Below are positions 42,432 through 50,621 of a stretch of DNA of 64,000 bases, one piece after another. The notes under the pieces are model-generated. The model was not told the DNA's origin. It was given only the letters and a program-made list of their open reading frames with translations, and did not search any database. Position 1 is the first letter of the stretch; each line of letters opens with the position of its first letter. Origin of the DNA: Parafannyhessea umbonata (lineage in GTDB: Bacteria > Actinomycetota > Coriobacteriia > Coriobacteriales > Atopobiaceae); the NCBI RefSeq assembly GCF_012844235.1, contig NZ_JABAGR010000001.1, positions 248,001 to 312,000 on the forward strand. The letters run 5' to 3'. A program made the position numbers and the translations under genes.

Positions 42432-43352
42432 ATGGCCCAGACGCCGCACTCATGGCTCGCCAACCCGTCCAGGACGCGCGAGGTCCTGGACGGGTTCAGC
42501 CTCTACACAAAGCACCGCCTCGGGCAGAACTTCCTGGTGAACGACTCCGTCATCGGTCGCATCCTCGGCCTGGCGGAGCTGGGCGAGAAGGACGTGGTCT
42601 TCGAGGTCGGGCCCGGCATCGGGACCCTTACCGTCGCCATGCTGCCGCATGCCGGGGCGGTGTGCTCCGTCGAGGCGGACAGGACCCTGCCGCCCGTGCT
42701 CGCACAGACCTGCGCGCGCGACTCCGAGCGCTTCGCGCTGCTCGAGGGCGACGCCCTCAGGGTCGACGTGGGGGCGCTGACGGATGCCGTTCGCAACCTT
42801 GGCATCGAGGGGCTCGACCCCGCCCCGACTAAGCTCGTCTCGAACCTGCCCTATCAGGTGGCGGCGACCATCATCCTGAAGACGTTCGAGCAGATGCCCA
42901 CCATCGGGCGCGCCGTCGTGATGGTCCAGGCGGAGGTCGCCGACCGCATCTCCGCAAAGCCCGGCAGCAAGGCATACGGCGCCTACACGGCGAAGCTCTC
43001 GCTCCTGGGAACAGTGACCGGGCGCTTCGAGGTGGGACCAGGTAACTTCATGCCGCCCCCGCACGTTGACTCCGCCGTCGTGAGGATCGACCGCGACCCC
43101 GCGCGCGACCCCGCAACGGGAGAGCCTCTCTCTCCGGCGATGCTCGAGGCCACGAGAGGCGTGATCGAGGCCGCGTTCGCCCAGCGTCGCAAGACCATAC
43201 GAAACTCCATGTCTTCGGCGGGCTACGCGAAGGACGCGCTGGACGAGGCGCTGTCCGCAACCGGCATTGAGCCGACGGCCCGCGCGGAGACCCTCGCGAC
43301 CGAGGACTTCATTCGTCTTGCGGACGCGCTGTCGCAGGTGGGGAAGGAGTAG
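42432..43352 (+). CDS. rsmA: 16S rRNA (adenine(1518)-N6/adenine(1519)-N6)-dimethyltransferase
   Basis: 306 residues. YTKHRLGQNFLVNDSVI is the KsgA start, EVGPGIGTLT the SAM motif I, VSNLPYQVAATI the catalytic motif IV (NLPY), and FAQRRKTIRNSM the C-terminal rRNA-binding segment. It dimethylates A1518 and A1519 of 16S rRNA. It follows metG by 4 bases and precedes tatD by 2. That order, with tatD after rather than before rsmA, differs from many Firmicutes. Confidence 0.95.
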   Translation: MAQTPHSWLANPSRTREVLDGFSLYTKHRLGQNFLVNDSVIGRILGLAELGEKDVVFEVGPGIGTLTVAMLPHAGAVCSVEADRTLPPVLAQTCARDSERFALLEGDALRVDVGALTDAVRNLGIEGLDPAPTKLVSNLPYQVAATIILKTFEQMPTIGRAVVMVQAEVADRISAKPGSKAYGAYTAKLSLLGTVTGRFEVGPGNFMPPPHVDSAVVRIDRDPARDPATGEPLSPAMLEATRGVIEAAFAQRRKTIRNSMSSAGYAKDALDEALSATGIEPTARAETLATEDFIRLADALSQVGKE

Positions 43353-43354
43353 GC

Positions 43355-44365
43355 GTGTCGCAGGAGATGCTTGGCATGGACGCCCTCACGCTCGAGGACG
43401 GGGAACTCTTCCACGACCGGAAGGGCCGCGCGAAGCCGCTGCCCGCGCCGCTCGCCCCCATCGCGGACAGCCACGGCCATCTGACGAGCTTCCGCAAGCA
43501 CGACGCCTCCATCGCCATCTGCCGAGCCGCGCTGGCGGGCGTTCGCCTGCTGGTGGTGCCCGTCGACCCCGTGGACGAGGTGCCGCGGAAGTTCTCCACG
43601 GCGCAGGCGTTGCTCTCGTGGCTGGACGAGCAGGTGGAGCGTGCGGCCGAGCGCCTGGACGAGTGCGCCGAGCGCGGTCTCGTGCCGCCGGATTTTTCCG
43701 GGTGGGATGTTCCCGACCTCGTGGACAACGTGCGCATCGTCGCGGGGGCGCACCCCTACGGCGCGGCGGAGCTCACGGACGATGCCCTGGCCAGGCTCGA
43801 CGCTCTTCTCGACAGCCCGCGCTGCGTGGGCGTGGGCGAGATAGGCCTCGACTTCGGCCCGTACAACGAGCTTCCCGCGGACGTGCAGGAGGCGGCGTTC
43901 AGGGCGCAGCTGCGCATTGCGCACGAGCGGGACCTGCCCGTAGAGCTGCACATTCGCGACAACCCGGACGACCCCGACGCCCAGGCTCACGTGCTTGCCG
44001 CGCGGGTGCTGAGGGAGGAGGGCGTGCCCGGGCGCGGGTGCGACCTGCACTGCTTCACGCAGGGCCCCGACGTGATGGCCCCGTTCGTCGAGCTGGGCTG
44101 CGACGTGGCGTTTGGCGGCGCGATGACGTTCAACCGCTCGGACGACATCCGCGAGGCGGCGGCGCTGTGCCCGGAGGAGCAGCTCCTGTGCGAGACGGAC
44201 GCCCCGTACATGGCGCCCGTGCCGCTGCGCGGCGAGGAGTGCGAGCCGGCGATGGTCGCGTTCACGCTCGCGAGGCTGGCGGAGGTGCGCGAGGCCGGCG
44301 GGTACGCTCGGCAGTCCACGTACGACGCCTGCTGGAGAAACGCGTGCGCGCTCTTCTCGCTGTAG
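43355..44365 (+). CDS. tatD: TatD family metal-dependent hydrolase
   Basis: 336 residues; TIM-barrel amidohydrolase relatives with DNase activity. Metal ligands: SHGHL (the usual HxH-like start; here ADSHGH), the Glu in GVGEIGLDFG, the His in VELHIRDN, the His in DLHCFTQG and the Asp in CETDAPYM. Longer than typical TatD (about 260) through an N-terminal lead and an insertion near 70-110. GTG start at 43355 with AAGGAG upstream. Role: DNA quality control or 3'-5' exonuclease, inferred from family. Confidence 0.87.
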   Translation: MSQEMLGMDALTLEDGELFHDRKGRAKPLPAPLAPIADSHGHLTSFRKHDASIAICRAALAGVRLLVVPVDPVDEVPRKFSTAQALLSWLDEQVERAAERLDECAERGLVPPDFSGWDVPDLVDNVRIVAGAHPYGAAELTDDALARLDALLDSPRCVGVGEIGLDFGPYNELPADVQEAAFRAQLRIAHERDLPVELHIRDNPDDPDAQAHVLAARVLREEGVPGRGCDLHCFTQGPDVMAPFVELGCDVAFGGAMTFNRSDDIREAAALCPEEQLLCETDAPYMAPVPLRGEECEPAMVAFTLARLAEVREAGGYARQSTYDACWRNACALFSL

Positions 44366-44394
44366 CGCCGGCGTGGTAGCATGACACAAAACCG

Positions 44395-44429
44395 ACGACC
44401 CCCCCCGCGCGCAAGCGTTGGGGGGTCGT
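44395..44429 (+). terminator. hairpin between tatD and comF
   Basis: ACGACCCCCC (44395-44404) pairs with GGGGGGTCGT (44420-44429). It lies 30 bases past tatD and its right arm contains the G-run that is also the best comF ribosome site. It may terminate or attenuate, or mask comF translation. Confidence 0.55.
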
Positions 44430-44433
44430 GTGC

Positions 44434-45171
44434 ATGTGGGGCGTGACTGGCAGCACGATGCGGGACCTTGCGGGCGGCATGGCGGAGCTTTTGTGGCCGA
44501 CGCGCTGCGTGGGCTGCGACATGCCGGGGGAGCTTCTGTGCGCGGACTGTCGCTCCGCGCTGCCGTGGATAGACCAGCGCTGGGCGTGCCCGGTGTGCGG
44601 AGCCCCGTTTGGCTGGCTCACGTGCACGGAGTGCTCGCGTGACTGGGAGCTGGCCGGCACCGTGTGCTGCCTGCCGTTTGCGGGGCTCGCGGCGCGCATG
44701 ATCACCTGCTACAAGGACGAGGGCGAGAAGCACATGGCGCCGGTGATAGCGGCGGCCATGCTGACCTCGCTCGAAGAGGCGTCGTCGTGGCCGGGGGCGG
44801 ACGGAGGCCCTCGCTTCGACGAGCGCGCCCTCGACGGCGTGTGCTTCGTGCCCGCGACGGCCGAGGCATACGCCAGGCGCGGGTTTGACCACATGGAGCG
44901 GGTGGCGGCTCTTCTCGCCCGCGGGACGGGGCTGCCGCTTGCAGACGTGCTGGCGAGGCGCTCGGCCCGCGACCAGCGCGAGTTGGGCCGCGACGAGCGC
45001 GCCGCGAACCTCGCGGGGACGGTCGGCGTGGTGGAGGACGTGCGGGGCTTGCGGCTGCTTCTTGTGGACGACGTGATCACGACCGGGGCGACGGTGCGCG
45101 AGGCGGCGCGTGCCCTGCTGGCGCGCGGCGCGCTGGCCGTGAGTGCGTGCTCGCTCGCGCGCGTGTGGTGA
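44434..45171 (+). CDS. comF: ComF family phosphoribosyltransferase-like protein
   Basis: 245 residues. N-terminal zinc ribbon CVGC, CADC, CPVC, CTEC, then a phosphoribosyltransferase fold with FVPATAEAYARRGFDHMERV, DQRELGRDERAANLAG and the PRPP loop LLVDDVITTGATVREA. ComF is linked to DNA uptake and, more widely, DNA handling at the inner face of the membrane. The ATG at 44434 is favoured by the G-run 8 bases upstream; 44458 is an alternative. No other competence genes are in view. Confidence 0.85.
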   Translation: MWGVTGSTMRDLAGGMAELLWPTRCVGCDMPGELLCADCRSALPWIDQRWACPVCGAPFGWLTCTECSRDWELAGTVCCLPFAGLAARMITCYKDEGEKHMAPVIAAAMLTSLEEASSWPGADGGPRFDERALDGVCFVPATAEAYARRGFDHMERVAALLARGTGLPLADVLARRSARDQRELGRDERAANLAGTVGVVEDVRGLRLLLVDDVITTGATVREAARALLARGALAVSACSLARVW

Positions 45172-45188
45172 GGGCGTGACGAAAGTGC

Positions 45189-45197
45189 TGGTATACT
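45189..45197 (+). promoter_or_regulatory. extended -10 promoter of the structured RNA
   Basis: TGGTATACT: TG, one base, then TATACT at 45192-45197, a full extended -10. It lies 17 bases after the comF stop; a start near 45204 would lead straight into the structured region. Confidence 0.65.
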
Positions 45198-45203
45198 ATG
45201 CGA

Positions 45204-45480
45204 TTGTTCCATCCAGGTCTGTGGTTGCGGGGCAAAGCCCCTAGTCCATGGCAGACGAGGCCAAAGGGATCCACGTAAGCTCGGGCGTGCGCGGCCGAGC
45301 GAGCATGGCTCGTCCTAGAAGTCAGTCGCACCGCCCGTAATTCCTCGAGGCATCCGGCCTCCCGGGCGAGAGGGCCAACAGTGGGGGGCCGAGCAGCCCC
45401 GAAGCGACGGTCCCGGTGCGCGAGTGTGGGGTCAAATACCAGGTCAGCTGGGTGGGACACGTTTGAGGTTGCACGAGGAG
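45204..45480 (+). ncRNA. structured RNA or leader, candidate raiA-motif RNA
   Basis: About 250 bases without a reading frame but dense in helices: GTCTG/CAGAC enclosing GGGGC-AAA-GCCCC (45218-45256), GCTCGG/CCGAGC (45279-45300), CGAGC-ATG-GCTCG (45298-45312), and GGGGCCGAGCAGCCCC (45384-45400). It has its own extended -10. It follows comF and precedes, with one lipoprotein gene between, the HPF/RaiA gene, the context in which raiA-motif RNA is described in Firmicutes and Actinobacteria. I could not match it to tmRNA, RNase P, SRP, 6S, T-box, cobalamin or SAM RNAs. The raiA identity is inference from context. Confidence 0.6.
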
Positions 45481-45490
45481 AGGTCCTGGG

Positions 45491-46489
45491 ATGAGCAAAG
45501 CCGTCCACCGCAATACCGTAGCCGCCGCGGCGGCGCTCGCAACCTGCGTCGCGCTGTCGGGCTGCTCGAGCCCCCTGTCCGCCGTCGCGGGGCCAAGGGC
45601 CAGCGTGGGCGAGGCGCTTGCCGCCAAGACCGCCGCGCTTTCGCCAAAGGTGACGTCGACCATAAGCAAGGGCGTGCTCACCGTGGGAATCGACACGCAG
45701 GACAGCATGGTGCCGCTGTACGTGGGCTCGAGCTCGGGCAGGGCGTACGGCATGGACGTGGACCTCGCGGGCGCGCTTGCGGACGAGCTTGGCCTGAAGG
45801 TGCGCTTCGTGAGCGTGGACGACGCGAACCCCGGCCTGGGCACCACGTGCGACGTGCTGATGGGCGCCGTGGACGGCCAGGTGGGCGGAGCGACGGTCGT
45901 GGGCGACTACGCGGAGCAGGCCTCGGCGTTCTTCCACAAGGGCGACACGGGCGTCGCGAAGGTGGACGACCTCTCGTCCAAGTCCGTCGGCGTGCAGATG
46001 GGCTCCGTGTCGCAGACCGCGCTCTCCAAGACCGGCCTCGTGATGTCGGTCAAGACGTACGACAACCTGAACGCCGCGTTCGACGCGCTCGAGTCCGGAG
46101 GCGTGGACTACGTGCTGTGCGACGCGTATAGCGGCGCATACCTCTCCACCCGCTACGACGAGGTGTGCCTCGCGGGCACGCTCGACGCGCCAAGGGCCCA
46201 GGGCATCGCGGTGTCCTCCCAGAACGCCGAGCTCGCGGACGCCGTGAAGGCCGCGTACGACGCGGTCGAGAAGAACGGTCTCATGGGGCTGGTGCGCAGG
46301 CGCTGGGTCGCGGGCATGGACGCGCTTTCGGCCTCGTCGCAGGTGCAGGACGTTCCGGCGGGCACGTCCGGTGCGGCCGCGTCGGGCGCGGGAACCGCGA
46401 AGGACGGCGACTCCGGCGGCGCGAGCCAGGCGTCGCTCGAGGGCGCGTCCGCGGGCCACGAGGCCGGCTCGAACGCGGCCACGGTGTAG
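45491..46489 (+). CDS. solute-binding lipoprotein, amino-acid ABC transporter type
   Basis: 332 residues. Lipoprotein signal with lipobox ALSGC (Cys near residue 25), then a family 3 periplasmic-binding fold: GVLTVGIDTQDSMVPLY, GMDVDLAGALADELGLKV, VDYVLCDAYSGAYL. It would bind a small polar solute outside the membrane. No permease or ATPase gene is adjacent, and the C-terminal 45 residues are Ala/Gly/Ser/Asp-rich. AGGAGAGG precedes the ATG. The long structured leader ahead of it could instead be its own regulatory element. Confidence 0.82.
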   Translation: MSKAVHRNTVAAAAALATCVALSGCSSPLSAVAGPRASVGEALAAKTAALSPKVTSTISKGVLTVGIDTQDSMVPLYVGSSSGRAYGMDVDLAGALADELGLKVRFVSVDDANPGLGTTCDVLMGAVDGQVGGATVVGDYAEQASAFFHKGDTGVAKVDDLSSKSVGVQMGSVSQTALSKTGLVMSVKTYDNLNAAFDALESGGVDYVLCDAYSGAYLSTRYDEVCLAGTLDAPRAQGIAVSSQNAELADAVKAAYDAVEKNGLMGLVRRRWVAGMDALSASSQVQDVPAGTSGAAASGAGTAKDGDSGGASQASLEGASAGHEAGSNAATV

Positions 46490-46618
46490 GGGCCGGGTGC
46501 GCGGGGCGGCCAATCCTACCGAATGTCGAATGCAAGGGGCTTTTGTCGGCACCATTGGGTATTAATAGGGTACGCAAGTGCTCCAAAAGGGCAGAAAACG
46601 CGATAGTGGGAGGCACTG

Positions 46619-47203
46619 ATGGCTGATATCAAGATTTCCGGGCGCAAGGTCTCCGTGTCCGATTCCATGCGTGAGCACGTGAACAGCAAGGTCGGCGAAG
46701 CGCTCAAGGTGTTCGATATCAAGCCCATGAGCTGCGACGTCGTGCTGCGCGTCGACAAGAACCCGTCCAACCCCGATCGCAAGATGTGCGAGGTCACGGT
46801 ATTCGTGCGCGACTACGTCGTGCGCGTGGAGGCAAGCAGCTCTGACATGTACGCTGCCATCGACGAGGCGGCCGAGAAGGTCACGCGCCAGCTGCGCAAG
46901 TACAAGACCCGCGTGATCGACAGGAAGCAGCGCGCCGCCGTCGCGGTCCCGGAGCACGTGGACGACCTCGCGGAGCTCATCGAGCCGACGGACGACGACG
47001 ATGACGTGCTCGTGCGCGAGAAGTACGTCGAGCTGAAGCCGATGACCGAGGAGCAGGCGCTTGTGCAGACGGACCTGCTGGGTCACGACTTCTACGTGTT
47101 TGAAAATGCTGCGACCGGGCTGGTGAACGTCATCTACCACCGTCATAATGGTGGATACGGAATCATCAAACCGCGCCTCGAACCAGAGGACGACCAGGCT
47201 TAG
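46619..47203 (+). CDS. hpf: ribosome hibernation promoting factor, long form
   Basis: 194 residues. The N-terminal HPF domain (DIKISGRKVSVSDSMREHVN; to about residue 100) binds the 30S decoding centre. A charged linker joins a C-terminal domain (about 130-190: PMTEEQALVQTDLLGHDFYV, then VIYHRHNGGYGII) that dimerises 70S ribosomes into 100S. GGGAGG precedes the ATG. Upstream, GGGTAT at 46557-46562 resembles a stress-sigma -10, but I see no clear matching -35. Confidence 0.95.
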   Translation: MADIKISGRKVSVSDSMREHVNSKVGEALKVFDIKPMSCDVVLRVDKNPSNPDRKMCEVTVFVRDYVVRVEASSSDMYAAIDEAAEKVTRQLRKYKTRVIDRKQRAAVAVPEHVDDLAELIEPTDDDDDVLVREKYVELKPMTEEQALVQTDLLGHDFYVFENAATGLVNVIYHRHNGGYGIIKPRLEPEDDQA

Positions 47204-47218
47204 CGAGGTAAGCAGCAG

Positions 47219-48244
47219 ATGGGTCAGCAGGCACAAGCCATATCTGACGCTCCTGATGTTCCGGCCGGCGTGAAGAGCACCGGCCGCGCCTATCATCAGA
47301 GGCGTAACGTCAAGATCATAGTGGACTCCACAGCGGACTTCGCGCCCGGCGTCGTGAAGCAGCTCGGCGTGGAGGTCATCCCGTTCACGTACGTGGGGCC
47401 TGACGGCGAGCACGTGGACGACATGTGGGCCGAAAGCGACCCGCACGAGTTCTACGAGAACATGCGCAAGCACCCGGACGTGCACTACACCACGGCGGCC
47501 GTCACGCCCGGCAGGTACTACGAGGTCTTCAAGCGCGCCGCGCAGGAGGGCATGCCCACGCTGTACATGGGCCTGACGGAGGGGCTCTCCTCCTCCATCA
47601 ACTCCGCCCGCCAGGCAGCGGAGATGGTGCGCAAGGAGTACCCGGACTTCGAGATCTACGTGCTCGACAACAAGTGCGACTCCGCGGCCGGCGAACTTCT
47701 GGCCATCGAGGTGGTGCGCCAGGCCTCCAACGGCCTTTCCGCTAAGGAGCTCTACGAGTGGGCGAGCGACGCGCGCTACTTCGTGCACGGCTACTTCACG
47801 CTCGACAGCTTCGACGCGCTGGCCGCAGGCGGCCGCATCCCGCCCGCCGCGGCGAACGTGGGCGGCAAGCTCGACATCAAGCCGGAGCTCTCGTACGACA
47901 CGAACGGCGCCCTCACGCTACGCGGCATGTGCCGCGGCCGCAAGAAGGCCCTTCGCGCCATCCTGCAGGACTTCCGCGACAACTATGCCCACGACGCCAC
48001 GCTGCCCCTGGCCATCGTGTCGACGGACGCGCAGAAGGACGCGGACTGGCTCGAGCGCGAGGTCCGCAAGGAGAAGGGCTGCGAGGACGTAGCGATCATC
48101 CAAAGCAGCGTGTCGCCCATCCTGGGCTCGCACGTGGGCCCCGGCATGGTTGCGCTCGTGTTCTGGGGCACGGACCGCAGGGAGAAGATGTCGCTTACGG
48201 ACCGCATCGCCCGCAAGGTGAAGAGGGGCGGCTCCGCCCAGTAG
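47219..48244 (+). CDS. DegV family fatty-acid-binding protein (second copy)
   Basis: 341 residues. A basic 28-residue lead precedes the DegV domain: KIIVDSTADFAPGVV, VIPFTYVGPDGEHV, TTAAVTPGRYYEVF, GLSSSINSAR (acyl/phosphate contacts) and FDALAAGGRIPP. Probable fatty-acid carrier for a FakA-type kinase, as for the 23.2 kb paralogue, from which it is clearly diverged. It starts 15 bases after hpf and precedes the dehydrogenase, so it is probably co-transcribed. Confidence 0.87.
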   Translation: MGQQAQAISDAPDVPAGVKSTGRAYHQRRNVKIIVDSTADFAPGVVKQLGVEVIPFTYVGPDGEHVDDMWAESDPHEFYENMRKHPDVHYTTAAVTPGRYYEVFKRAAQEGMPTLYMGLTEGLSSSINSARQAAEMVRKEYPDFEIYVLDNKCDSAAGELLAIEVVRQASNGLSAKELYEWASDARYFVHGYFTLDSFDALAAGGRIPPAAANVGGKLDIKPELSYDTNGALTLRGMCRGRKKALRAILQDFRDNYAHDATLPLAIVSTDAQKDADWLEREVRKEKGCEDVAIIQSSVSPILGSHVGPGMVALVFWGTDRREKMSLTDRIARKVKRGGSAQ

Positions 48245-48272
48245 GCGGGACCGTACGCAAGAAGGGAACAGC

Positions 48273-49343
48273 ATGGCACTCGTGCGCGTACGCAGGGTGG
48301 CGTTTGTGGGCTGCGGAATCATGGGCGCCCCAATCGCCTCCAGGATCATGGACGCCGGCTTCGACGTGACGGTCCACAACAGGACCAGGGAGAAGGCCGA
48401 GGGCCTCCTGCAGAAGGGGGCCCATTGGGCGGACAGCCCGGCCGCGGCCGCGCGCGACGCCGACGTGACGTTCACCATGGTGGGCTACCCCAGCGACGTG
48501 GAGGACGTCTACCTGGGGAAGGACGGCATCCTGGACGCGGCGCGCAAGGGCTCGTGGATGGTCGACCTCACCACGAGCTCGCCTACGCTCGCGCGCGAGC
48601 TGCACGACGCGGCGGCCGTGATGGACAAGCACGCCGTGGACTGCCCGGTGACGGGCGGGCAGCAGGGTGCCGAGGACGGCACCCTCACGCTCATGATGGG
48701 CGCCACGGAGGACGAGGCGAAGGTCCTTCTCCCCGTGCTGCGGGCGTTTGGCAAGGGCATCCACTTTCTGGGGCGCGCCGGCAACGGCCAGGCGTGCAAG
48801 CTGTGCAACCAGGTGGCGCTCGCCTCGTGCATGGTGGGCTACGCGGACGCGCTCGCGCTGGCGCGGGAGTCCGGGCTCGACCCCGACCAGGCGATCGACG
48901 TGCTCAGCGGCGGCATGGCGGATTCCGCGGCCCTGGAGCGCCTGGCGCCGAAGTCCGTGGTGGGCGACTTCGCCCCCGGCTTCCTGAGCGAGCACATGCG
49001 CAAGGACATCGCGCTGGCGCTGCGCCAGGCCGAGGACGTGGACGTGACGCTGCCCGGCGCGGACACCGCGTTCAACCTGTACGACGTGCTGTGCCAGATC
49101 GGCGGCTCCAAGCTGGGCACGCAGGCGCTGACGCTGCTGTACGAGGACGAGGCCACGGGCACGGCGGCCGGGCTTGACTGGTCGCTTCTGGACGCGGACC
49201 CGTACGCGGACGCGTCCGTGGCGGCCTCGCAGGACGCGCAGGGCGAGAAGGGCGCGCCGTCCGCGAAGGGCGCCGTTACCGGGGACGCGAAGGTCCGCCT
49301 GGTAAGCCGCACGCGCCGGGCGAGCCAGAACGGGGAGGCGTAG
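48273..49343 (+). CDS. beta-hydroxyacid dehydrogenase family oxidoreductase
   Basis: 356 residues; NAD(P)-dependent 3-hydroxyisobutyrate/tartronate-semialdehyde dehydrogenase family. VAFVGCGIMGAPIASRIMDA is the nucleotide-binding start, HNRTREKAE the cofactor-specificity turn (Arg suggests NADP), VDCPVTGGQQGAEDGTL the substrate motif, and GNGQACKLCNQ carries the catalytic Lys. A C-terminal tail of about 60 residues is unusual. The substrate is not predictable. Follows degV by 28 bases. Confidence 0.85.
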   Translation: MALVRVRRVAFVGCGIMGAPIASRIMDAGFDVTVHNRTREKAEGLLQKGAHWADSPAAAARDADVTFTMVGYPSDVEDVYLGKDGILDAARKGSWMVDLTTSSPTLARELHDAAAVMDKHAVDCPVTGGQQGAEDGTLTLMMGATEDEAKVLLPVLRAFGKGIHFLGRAGNGQACKLCNQVALASCMVGYADALALARESGLDPDQAIDVLSGGMADSAALERLAPKSVVGDFAPGFLSEHMRKDIALALRQAEDVDVTLPGADTAFNLYDVLCQIGGSKLGTQALTLLYEDEATGTAAGLDWSLLDADPYADASVAASQDAQGEKGAPSAKGAVTGDAKVRLVSRTRRASQNGEA

Positions 49344-49344
49344 C

Positions 49345-49821
49345 TTGGGCGCGTTCGCGCTGGCGATAGTCGCCATCATGCTCATGTTGCTGGGCATCGT
49401 CATCGGCGCGCGCATCGGCAGCGAGCTCGCGCGCGGCTGCGTCACGAGACGCGAGTACTGGATGGCGAACCTCAAGATCGTGCTCGTGGGCGTGCTCGCG
49501 TCCGCGCTCATCGGGTTCACGCGGCTCATCCTGCTGTCGGGCATCCCCATCGGCGCCATGGCGGGCGCCATCGCCACGCTGAAGATGGACTTTGGCGAGA
49601 GCGTGGGCCCGTGGAAGTTTCACGACAGGGTGCTTGGGGTAAATAAGGACCAGCTGCGCCGCGCGGAAGGCGGCAACGCGGAGGCCGTGCGTCGCGCACG
49701 TCGCGACGGAACCCCCATGCCAGAGGTCATCAGCGTGTCCCAAAAGGACGCGAAGGACCCCAAGGGCACGTCTGGGGCGAAGGGCCCCCACCCTTCTCAC
49801 AAGAGTTCGAAAGGCAAGTGA
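49345..49821 (+). CDS. small membrane protein, unknown function
   Basis: 158 residues with two hydrophobic segments (ALAIVAIMLMLLGIVIGARI and LVGVLASALIGFTRLILL) and possibly a third short one, then a basic hydrophilic tail ending KSSKGK. TTG start two bases after the preceding stop, supported by GGGGAGG. Not recognised. Probably in the same operon as the dehydrogenase and the NYN gene. Confidence 0.65.
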   Translation: MGAFALAIVAIMLMLLGIVIGARIGSELARGCVTRREYWMANLKIVLVGVLASALIGFTRLILLSGIPIGAMAGAIATLKMDFGESVGPWKFHDRVLGVNKDQLRRAEGGNAEAVRRARRDGTPMPEVISVSQKDAKDPKGTSGAKGPHPSHKSSKGK

Positions 49822-49824
49822 TAC

Positions 49825-50601
49825 ATGAACGAATCCAGCCAGAGCTCCCTGGCGGTTCTCATCGACTACGAGAACCTCGCGCTGGGGACTGGCAAGCGCA
49901 AGAGGAACGGGCACCAGGAGCCCGGACCAAGGCCCGACGTCAAGCGCATCCTGGAGCGCCTGGTCGACAAGGGCCGCATCACGGCGAAGCGCGCGTACTG
50001 CGACTGGCAGCGCTTCGACGACGCCATCACGCCCCTGCACGAGCTGGGCATAGAGCTGATAGAGATCCCGGACCGGGCGTACACCGGCAAGAACTCCGCC
50101 GACATCAGGCTCTCGGTCGACGCGATGGAGATGTGCCTCACGAAGGACCACATCGACACGTTCGCCATCCTGTCCGGCGACTCGGACTTCTCGCCCCTGG
50201 TGACGAAGCTGAAGGAGTTTGGCAAGACGGTCATAGGCGTGGGCATGAAGCAGTCCACGAGCCCGCTTCTGGCGGAGGTCTGCGACGAGTTCCTGTTTTA
50301 CGAGGACATCGTGCACGCAAGCGGCGTGCCGGACTTCCAGGCGAAGGTGTCGAAGGAGAAGCACCCCTGCTACCAGCTGCTGTTCGAGACGATCGACGCG
50401 CTGCAGGCGGAAAGCGACAGCGCGATCCTGGCGTCGCGCCTGAAGGACACCATGAAGCGCAAGCGCCCGCAGTTCTCGGAGCGAAGCTACGGCTACCGCT
50501 CGTTCTCGACGCTGCTGCGCGAGGCGTCCAAGCTGGGCTTCATCGAGATTCACCAGGACAGCAAGAGCGGCACCGTCATGGTGGACGGTTTTCGCGAGTA
50601 G
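49825..50601 (+). CDS. NYN domain ribonuclease-like protein with LOTUS/OST-HTH domain
   Basis: 258 residues. NYN (PIN-like) domain at about 8-165: VLIDYENLALG, SADIRLSVDAMEMCL and LSGDSDFSPLV give the acidic metal-binding set. A C-terminal OST-HTH/LOTUS domain (about 180-255: LKDTMKRKRPQFSERSYGYR, FSTLLREA) binds RNA in other systems. LabA/MARF1-like architecture suggests an RNA-processing or RNA-binding role; the target is unknown. Starts 3 bases after the previous gene. Confidence 0.83.
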   Translation: MNESSQSSLAVLIDYENLALGTGKRKRNGHQEPGPRPDVKRILERLVDKGRITAKRAYCDWQRFDDAITPLHELGIELIEIPDRAYTGKNSADIRLSVDAMEMCLTKDHIDTFAILSGDSDFSPLVTKLKEFGKTVIGVGMKQSTSPLLAEVCDEFLFYEDIVHASGVPDFQAKVSKEKHPCYQLLFETIDALQAESDSAILASRLKDTMKRKRPQFSERSYGYRSFSTLLREASKLGFIEIHQDSKSGTVMVDGFRE

Positions 50602-50621
50602 ACGGGAAGGAAGCGGCCCAA

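Noticed and set aside
45204-45480. tmRNA, RNase P, SRP, T-box, SAM or 6S RNA identity for the structured region
   Set aside because: None of their invariant stretches (for example GAGGAAAGUC or GGUUCGAC-type motifs) are present.
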